NCBI GenBank assembly: GCA_946405325.1
Contig: CAMJGU010000016.1
Span: forward strand, 1-9,893
DNA: 9,893 nt
Origin: an uncultured Clostridia bacterium
GTDB taxonomy: Bacteria; Bacillota_A; Clostridia; Oscillospirales; Oscillospiraceae
Reading direction: 5' to 3'
Shown here: piece by piece, positions 6,014 to 9,893 of the stretch
Layout of the letters: each line of letters opens with the position of its first letter
Position numbering within the stretch: position 1 is the first letter of the stretch
The notes under the pieces: generated by a model
Told to the model about the DNA's origin: nothing
Databases searched by the model: none
What the model saw: the letters and a program-made list of their open reading frames with translations, nothing else
Program-made: the position numbers and the translations under genes

Positions 6014-7204
6014 TTATGAGCGCTCAAAGATGCGGCGCACACGCAGCACGCCCTCGATCTTCTCCAGACTTGCCACGGTGTCGCTCGGCATCGGGTGCGC
6101 CAGATCGAGCAGCGTGTAGGCGTACTCGCCGCGCGCCTTGTTGGCGAGGTTTTCGATGTTCAGGCCGTGGTTGCCGAAAAACGAGGTGATCTGCGTCAGC
6201 ATGTTCGGCACGTTCTTATGCAGCACCGCCACGCGCGCCTCGGCCTCGCAGACGCCGGCGTTGATCTCCGGGAAGTTCACCGAGTGAGAGATGTTGCCGT
6301 TGTCGAGGTAATCCTGCAGCTCGTCCACCGCCATAATGGCGCAGTTGTCCTCCGCCTCCAGTGTGGACGCGCCGAGGTGCGGCAGCACGACGGCGTTTTT
6401 CATGTGGACGCTGATGGGGTTCGCAAAGTCGCTGATGTAGCAGCGCACCTTGCCGCGCTCGAGCGCCGCCGCCATGGCGTTCTCGTCCACCAGCGCATCG
6501 CGGGCGAAGTTCAGAAAGCGCACGCCGTCGCGCATCTTTTCGATCTGCTCCGCGCCGATCATGCCCTTCGTCTTGTCGGTCGCGGGGACGTGGATGCTGA
6601 TGTAGTCGCACGCGGCGCAGATCTCGTCCACGCTGCCCGATTGCTGCACCGCGGGGCTCAAATGCCACGCACTCTGGATGGAGAGATAGGGGTCGTAGCC
6701 GTAGACCTTCATACCCAGACGCACGGCGGCGTTCGCGACCAGCACGCCCACCGCGCCGAGACCGATGACGCCCAGCGTCTTGCCGAGGATCTCGTTGCCC
6801 GCGAACTGCTTTTTCGCCTGCTCGGCGTCCTTGCCGATGGCGATGTCGTCGGCGTTGGCCTTCGTCCACTCCGCGCCGCCGATGATGTCGCGGGACGCGA
6901 GCAGCAGCGCCGCGATGACGATCTCCTTGACGGAGTTGGCGTTGGCGCCGGGCGTGTTGAACACCACGATGCCCTGCTGCGTGCAGCGGTCGATGGGGAT
7001 GTTGTTGACGCCGGCACCGGCGCGGGCGATGGCGCGTAGCTCCTTCGGGAACGCCATCTCCTTCATGTCCGCGCTGCGGACCAGGATGCCCGCCGCCTCA
7101 TCGGGCGTGTCAACGATGGTGTAGCCCTTGCGGAAACGGGACGTGCCGATGGATGCGATGTTGTTCATGCAGTAGACCTTGCGGTCTTTGCGATCTTTCA
7201 TCAT
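6014..7204 (-). CDS. serA: D-3-phosphoglycerate dehydrogenase, long form with C-terminal ACT domain
   Basis: A 396-aa protein. The first ATG (7204) is favoured, with AAAGGG about 10 nt upstream; a second ATG follows directly at 7201 and a third at codon 13 would cut into the usual N-terminus. Residues 38-100 carry ILVRSADM and ARAGAGVNNIPID; 148-153 is the GLGAVG Rossmann motif with Asp171 (YGYDP), typical of NAD use. Arg235 (LNFARDALVDE) and His276 (PHLGAS) are the expected catalytic Arg and His. The canonical Glu in a DVFxxEP motif is not there; that stretch reads ISDFANP (257-263). Residues about 322-396 form an ACT domain (VAVLHKNVPNMLTQITSFFGNHGLNIENL...), which in SerA proteins binds serine or another effector. 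The length fits the roughly 390-residue clostridial type. It heads a unit with the downstream lipoprotein gene and has its own promoter. 3-Phosphoglycerate is the likely substrate; a related hydroxyacid is possible. Confidence 0.92.
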   Translation of the reverse strand: MMKDRKDRKVYCMNNIASIGTSRFRKGYTIVDTPDEAAGILVRSADMKEMAFPKELRAIARAGAGVNNIPIDRCTQQGIVVFNTPGANANSVKEIVIAALLLASRDIIGGAEWTKANADDIAIGKDAEQAKKQFAGNEILGKTLGVIGLGAVGVLVANAAVRLGMKVYGYDPYLSIQSAWHLSPAVQQSGSVDEICAACDYISIHVPATDKTKGMIGAEQIEKMRDGVRFLNFARDALVDENAMAAALERGKVRCYISDFANPISVHMKNAVVLPHLGASTLEAEDNCAIMAVDELQDYLDNGNISHSVNFPEINAGVCEAEARVAVLHKNVPNMLTQITSFFGNHGLNIENLANKARGEYAYTLLDLAHPMPSDTVASLEKIEGVLRVRRIFERS

Positions 7205-7241
7205 GTAGAATACACCCTTTTATACAAAATGCAACGCTGTT

Positions 7242-7270
7242 ATTATGGCAGATTCACCAAAAATTTTCAA
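7242..7270 (-). promoter_or_regulatory. Sigma-A promoter of the ACT-type serA / lipoprotein unit
   Basis: On the minus strand there is a -35 TTGAAA (7270-7265), exactly 17 nt of spacer and a -10 CATAAT (7247-7242), giving a leader of roughly 30 nt before the ATG at 7204. It lies in AT-rich DNA directly after the terminator of the preceding SSB-like gene. Confidence 0.7.
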
Positions 7271-7283
7271 TCGTGAAATCAGA

Positions 7284-7311
7284 GAAAGCGAGCCGTTTAC
7301 AGCTCGCTTTC
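7284..7311 (-). terminator. Rho-independent terminator of the SSB-like gene, overlapping its end
   Basis: A 10-bp perfect stem (7302-7311 with 7284-7293) with an 8-nt loop that contains the TAA stop (7299-7297). The following T-run is poor (TCTGATTT), so termination may be partial, with read-through into the serA unit possible. Confidence 0.65.
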
Positions 7312-7905
7312 CTCTACCAATTGCATAATTGAGACTTCGTAGGCGACGCGCTCCACCGCCCCGCTGTCGAGCAGCTTGGTGTAATTTCGGCTCTGGACGC
7401 GTCCCTCCAGCGCGAGCCGGTCGCCCACCGACATGCCCGCCACAGTGGACGCCACCTGCCCCCACGCGATGCAGGGCAGGTAGTCCGCCCGGCCATAGTG
7501 CCGGTTGACGGCGAGGATGATGTCGCAGATGCTGCGCCCCAGCGGCGTGCGCCGCAGGTACGGCTGCTTGCAGATGACGCCGGAGAGCGCGATGCGATTG
7601 AAAAAGCTGCCGTCGCTGCGCTCGATCTCCTGCGCGAGCACCGTGATGACGAGACGGCTCCCCTGCCCGCTTTTGTTGTTGAACGAGCGCAGCTGCCCGA
7701 CGACGCGCAGCGGCGTATCCTCCCTGATGGCAAGGCGTTCCACCTGGGCCTCGCTGACGACGATGACCGGACGATCCGCCTGTCCCGACAGGCGATCCAC
7801 CCGCAGCGGGAACTTATAAAACTTCTGCCCGTGATTTTCGTGGGAAACGCGGGGCTCCGCCTCGGCAACGCCCCACAGCTCCACATAGTTCTGGCTGATT
7901 TCCAT
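7297..7905 (-). CDS. SSB-like protein with two OB folds
   Basis: A 202-aa protein; start 7905 with GAGGGG 7 nt upstream. The C-terminal half (about 103-198) is a recognisable single-stranded-DNA-binding OB fold: NRIALSGVICKQPYLRRTPLG, ILAVNRHYGRADYLPCIAWGQ and GDRLALEGRVQSRNY follow the usual SSB pattern. The N-terminal half (about 6-92: NYVELWGVAEAEPRVSHENHGQKFYKFPL, then LRVVGQLRSFNNK) is a second, more divergent OB fold of the same kind. The protein ends EESEL and lacks the acidic DDDIPF-like tail with which replicative SSB recruits partners. It is therefore probably not the housekeeping Ssb but an accessory SSB/PriB-like protein of a type widespread in Clostridia; its role in DNA replication or repair is inference. 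It is encoded downstream of the 110-aa helical protein, with a terminator between the two genes. Confidence 0.87.
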   Translation of the reverse strand: MEISQNYVELWGVAEAEPRVSHENHGQKFYKFPLRVDRLSGQADRPVIVVSEAQVERLAIREDTPLRVVGQLRSFNNKSGQGSRLVITVLAQEIERSDGSFFNRIALSGVICKQPYLRRTPLGRSICDIILAVNRHYGRADYLPCIAWGQVASTVAGMSVGDRLALEGRVQSRNYTKLLDSGAVERVAYEVSIMQLVEESEL

Positions 7906-7970
7906 AGAATACCCCTCGTTTGTTTTTCGATGGTCTATCCTATGAACAGGCGTCCGCCGGTATGCCGAAG

Positions 7971-8002
7971 AAAACCGCTCCCGATTTCGGGAGCGGTTTT
8001 TT
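7971..8002 (-). terminator. Rho-independent terminator after the helical repeat protein
   Basis: A 14-bp perfect stem (7971-7984 with 7987-8000) built around CCGCTCCCGA/TCGGGAGCGG, flanked by A- and T-runs. It starts a few bases after the TGA of the 110-aa gene. The tip is tight, so the last base pairs probably open. Confidence 0.88.
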
Positions 8003-8006
8003 CGGT

Positions 8007-8339
8007 TCAGTCGAGCTTTTCCTTGATCTTGTCCTTGAGCTCTTCCGCCTTCGCCTTGACCTTTTCGTCGATATCGGTCTTGTCCAGCGCGTCCTGCACC
8101 TTGCCCTTGAGCTTGTCGGCGTTCTCGCGCACCTGCGCCTTGAGGGCGTCGGTGTCCACGTCCGCGGCCTTTTCCATCAGCTTGTCCGCGCCGGCGCGGA
8201 TCTTCTCATCCAGATCCGTCTTGTCCAGCACGTCCTGCACCTTGCCCTTCATCTGCTTCGCCGCCGCGCCCACCTTCTCGTCGAGGTCAGTGCTGCGGAG
8301 CGCTTCCTTGGCCTTGCTCTTGAGATCGTTCAAATCCAT
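8007..8339 (-). CDS. Small charged helical repeat protein of unknown function
   Basis: A 110-aa product; start 8339 with AAAGGAG 8 nt upstream. The sequence is almost entirely Lys, Asp, Glu, Ala, Leu and Val with no Cys, Trp, Tyr, Phe or Pro, and reads as long amphipathic helices. It is built from repeats: TDLDEKV (17-23), KTDLDEKI (40-47) and KTDIDEKV (87-93), with the longer unit KGKVQDVLDKTDLDEK (31-46) nearly repeated at 78-93. No signal peptide or membrane segment is seen, so it is cytoplasmic. Composition recalls CsbD-like or LEA-like stress proteins and apolipoprotein-type helices, but no family signature is seen and function is not assigned. It lies 40 nt downstream of glnS with no terminator between, so cotranscription is likely; a strong terminator follows it. 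Confidence 0.85.
   Translation of the reverse strand: MDLNDLKSKAKEALRSTDLDEKVGAAAKQMKGKVQDVLDKTDLDEKIRAGADKLMEKAADVDTDALKAQVRENADKLKGKVQDALDKTDIDEKVKAKAEELKDKIKEKLD
8077..8249. repeat. Direct repeat pair inside the helical protein gene
   Basis: Positions 8077-8108 and 8218-8249 are 32-bp copies differing at one base (8089 versus 8230), offset by 141 bp, which is 47 codons. Identity at synonymous sites as well as protein level points to recent duplication or gene conversion within the gene. Confidence 0.9.
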
Positions 8340-8379
8340 GGTATGTTCTCCTTTCGGATGATTTTCCTTAGTATGCGCG

Positions 8380-9893
8380 TTACTTCTTAAAACTATCCTT
8401 TAAAGAAACGCTGCGGTTGAACACGATGTGCTCGGCGCTGGAATCCTTGCTGTCGAGGCAGAAGTAGCCAAGGCGCATGAACTGGAACGTGGGCGCGGTC
8501 TTGCCCTTCTTCTCGGTCTTGTCGTACTCCGCGGCGGCCTTCGCCAGCTCCGGCTCGATCTTGCAGCCGGTGAGCACTTCGAGCGAGTTGGGATTGAGGC
8601 AGTCGAGGAAGTTCTTGTCCGGTCCGTCCGGCGCGGGATCGCTGAACAGGTAGTCGTAGAGCCGCACCTCGGCGTCCTGCGCGGTGGCGGCGTCCACCCA
8701 GTGGAGCGTCGCGCCCTTGACCTTGCGGCCGTCGGCGGGGTCGCCGCCGCGGGAATCGGGATCGTAGGTGGCGTAGACCTCGACGACGTTGCCATTCTCG
8801 TCCTTCTTGCAGCCGGTGCACTGCACCAGATACGCGCCCTTGAGGCGGCACTCCGGGCCGTTCGGCGTGAGGCGCTTGTACTTCGGCACCGGGACCTCCA
8901 TGAAGTCGTCCGCCTCGATCCATGCCTCGCGGGAGAACGTGATCTCATGCGTGCCTGCTTCGGGATCGGTGGGGTTGTTCTCTACGGAGAAGGTCTCGCT
9001 CTTGTCCTCGGGATAGTTCGTGACGATCAGCTTGACCGGGTGCAGCACCGCCATGGTGCGCTCCGCGTGCTCGTTGAGGTCCTCGCGCAGGCAGTGCTCG
9101 AGGAAGCTGTACTCCACCGTGGACGCGGACTTCGCCACGCCGATGCGCTCGCAGAAATTGCGGATGGACGCGCTCGTGAAGCCGCGGCGGCGCAGGCCGC
9201 AGAGGGTCGGCATCCGCGGATCGTCCCAGCCGGAGACGTAGTTCTGCTCGACGAGCTGACGCAGCTTGCGCTTGGACATGACTGTGTAGTTAATGCCGAG
9301 GCGCGCGAACTCGATCTGGCGCGGCTTGTGGTACGGGATGGAGACGTTGCTCACGACCCAGTCGTAGAGCGGGCGGTGTGCCTCGAACTCCAGCGAGCAC
9401 AGCGAGTGCGTGATGCCCTCCAGCGCGTCCTGGATCGGGTGCGCGAAGTCGTACATCGGGTAGATGTTCCACTTCTTGCCCTGCCGGTGGTGGTCCAGAT
9501 AGCGGATGCGGTAAAGCACCGGGTCACGCATATTGAAGTTGCCGGAGGCTAAGTCGATCTTCGCGCGCAGGGTCTTGCTGCCCTCGGGGAACTCGCCGTT
9601 CTTCATGCGCTCAAAGAGGTCGAGGTTTTCCTCGATGTCGCGGTCGCGGTAGGGCGAGACGGCGGGCTTGCCGATGTCGCCGCGGTTCTCGCGGAACTCG
9701 TCTGGCGTCAGGTCGCAGACGTAAGCGAGGCCCTTTTTGATGAGCTCCACGGCGTACTCATAGTCCTTTTCAAAGTAGTCGCTGCCGTAGAAGAAGCGGT
9801 CGCCCCAGTCGAAGCCCAGCCAGTGGATATCCTCCTGGATGGCGTCGACGTACTCGGTGTCCTCCTTGGCGGGGTTCGTGTCGTCCATGCGCA
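8380..9893 (-). CDS. glnS: Glutaminyl-tRNA synthetase, N-terminus beyond window edge
   Basis: The class-I synthetase that charges tRNA-Gln directly with glutamine. 503 complete codons are visible, ending in TAA at 8382-8380; about 65 N-terminal residues including the HIGH motif should lie outside, judged against the 554-residue E. coli enzyme. The visible part opens with [15 protein letters not shown] (RFDDTNP in E. coli), continues with the GlnRS-specific [35 protein letters not shown], and has the KMSKS-type motif VMSKRKL followed by [19 protein letters not shown]. The C-terminal anticodon-binding beta-barrels end with [28 protein letters not shown], also typical. These features separate it from bacterial GluRS. 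Many Firmicutes lack GlnRS and use the Glu-tRNA amidotransferase route, so this lineage has the direct enzyme. The helical repeat gene follows 40 nt downstream. Confidence 0.97.
   Translation of the reverse strand, partial: RMDDTNPAKEDTEYVDAIQEDIHWLGFDWGDRFFYGSDYFEKDYEYAVELIKKGLAYVCDLTPDEFRENRGDIGKPAVSPYRDRDIEENLDLFERMKNGEFPEGSKTLRAKIDLASGNFNMRDPVLYRIRYLDHHRQGKKWNIYPMYDFAHPIQDALEGITHSLCSLEFEAHRPLYDWVVSNVSIPYHKPRQIEFARLGINYTVMSKRKLRQLVEQNYVSGWDDPRMPTLCGLRRRGFTSASIRNFCERIGVAKSASTVEYSFLEHCLREDLNEHAERTMAVLHPVKLIVTNYPEDKSETFSVENNPTDPEAGTHEITFSREAWIEADDFMEVPVPKYKRLTPNGPECRLKGAYLVQCTGCKKDENGNVVEVYATYDPDSRGGDPADGRKVKGATLHWVDAATAQDAEVRLYDYLFSDPAPDGPDKNFLDCLNPNSLEVLTGCKIEPELAKAAAEYDKTEKKGKTAPTFQFMRLGYFCLDSKDSSAEHIVFNRSVSLKDSFKK

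Noticed and set aside
6095..7039. 314-codon plus-strand open frame opposite the ACT-type serA
   Set aside because: Shadow of a confident gene with repetitive Arg/His/Val/Asp content and no start signal.
3328..7204. A new multi-gene system around the serine genes, including the E2-like protein and lipoprotein
   Set aside because: The genes lie in separate transcription units bounded by terminators, and nothing in the sequence ties the E2-like protein or lipoprotein to serine metabolism beyond proximity.
8428..9552. 374-codon plus-strand open frame opposite glnS
   Set aside because: Composition (Val, Arg, Leu, His, Gly) is that of an antisense shadow in GC-rich DNA; no ribosome site and no motif.

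Overview
The window reads as chromosomal DNA of a GC-rich member of the Firmicutes, most likely a Clostridia/Eubacteriales gut-type anaerobe. The evidence is strong Shine-Dalgarno sites (AAAGGAGG type), AT-rich sigma-A promoters standing out in GC-rich DNA, compact rho-independent terminators, a clostridial-type secreted CAP protein, a two-OB-fold SSB-like protein and a bacterial GlnRS. The taxonomic call is inference; there is no rRNA to support it.

Layout. 1-722 (minus, runs off the left edge): secreted CAP/SCP-family protein. 858-2288 (plus): FAD-dependent oxidoreductase with a C-terminal Rieske domain, divergent from the CAP gene. 2305-3144 (minus): small protein related to the catalytic domain of 2-oxo-acid dehydrogenase E2, with a degenerate active-site motif and convergent with the Rieske gene across a shared bidirectional terminator. 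3328-5347 (plus): a two-gene serine-biosynthesis operon, serC followed by a 301-aa D-3-phosphoglycerate dehydrogenase without an ACT domain. 5396-7204 (minus): a second, 396-aa phosphoglycerate dehydrogenase with a C-terminal ACT domain, followed 18 nt later by a small lipoprotein gene; this unit is convergent with the serC operon. 7297-7905 (minus): SSB-like protein with two OB folds. 8007-8339 (minus): a 110-aa charged helical repeat protein. 8380-9893 (minus, start lies off the right edge): glutaminyl-tRNA synthetase.

How the genes work together. The centre is serine biosynthesis. Phosphoglycerate dehydrogenase makes 3-phosphohydroxypyruvate and SerC transaminates it to phosphoserine; a phosphatase (serB type) is not in the window. 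Two different dehydrogenases of this family lie less than 700 bp apart in different operons. They differ in the residue expected to set NAD/NADP preference, in the catalytic Glu motif and in the presence of an ACT domain, which suggests different regulation or a different substrate for one of them. The other genes are ordinary neighbours with no evident functional link.

No stretch above 300 bp lacks a gene. I see no mobile element, CRISPR array, rRNA, tRNA or riboswitch. I did not find a convincing new multi-gene system. The points most worth a second look are the E2-like protein with a lost HxxxDG motif, the contrasting dehydrogenase pair, the UP-element serC promoter and the internally duplicated helical protein.
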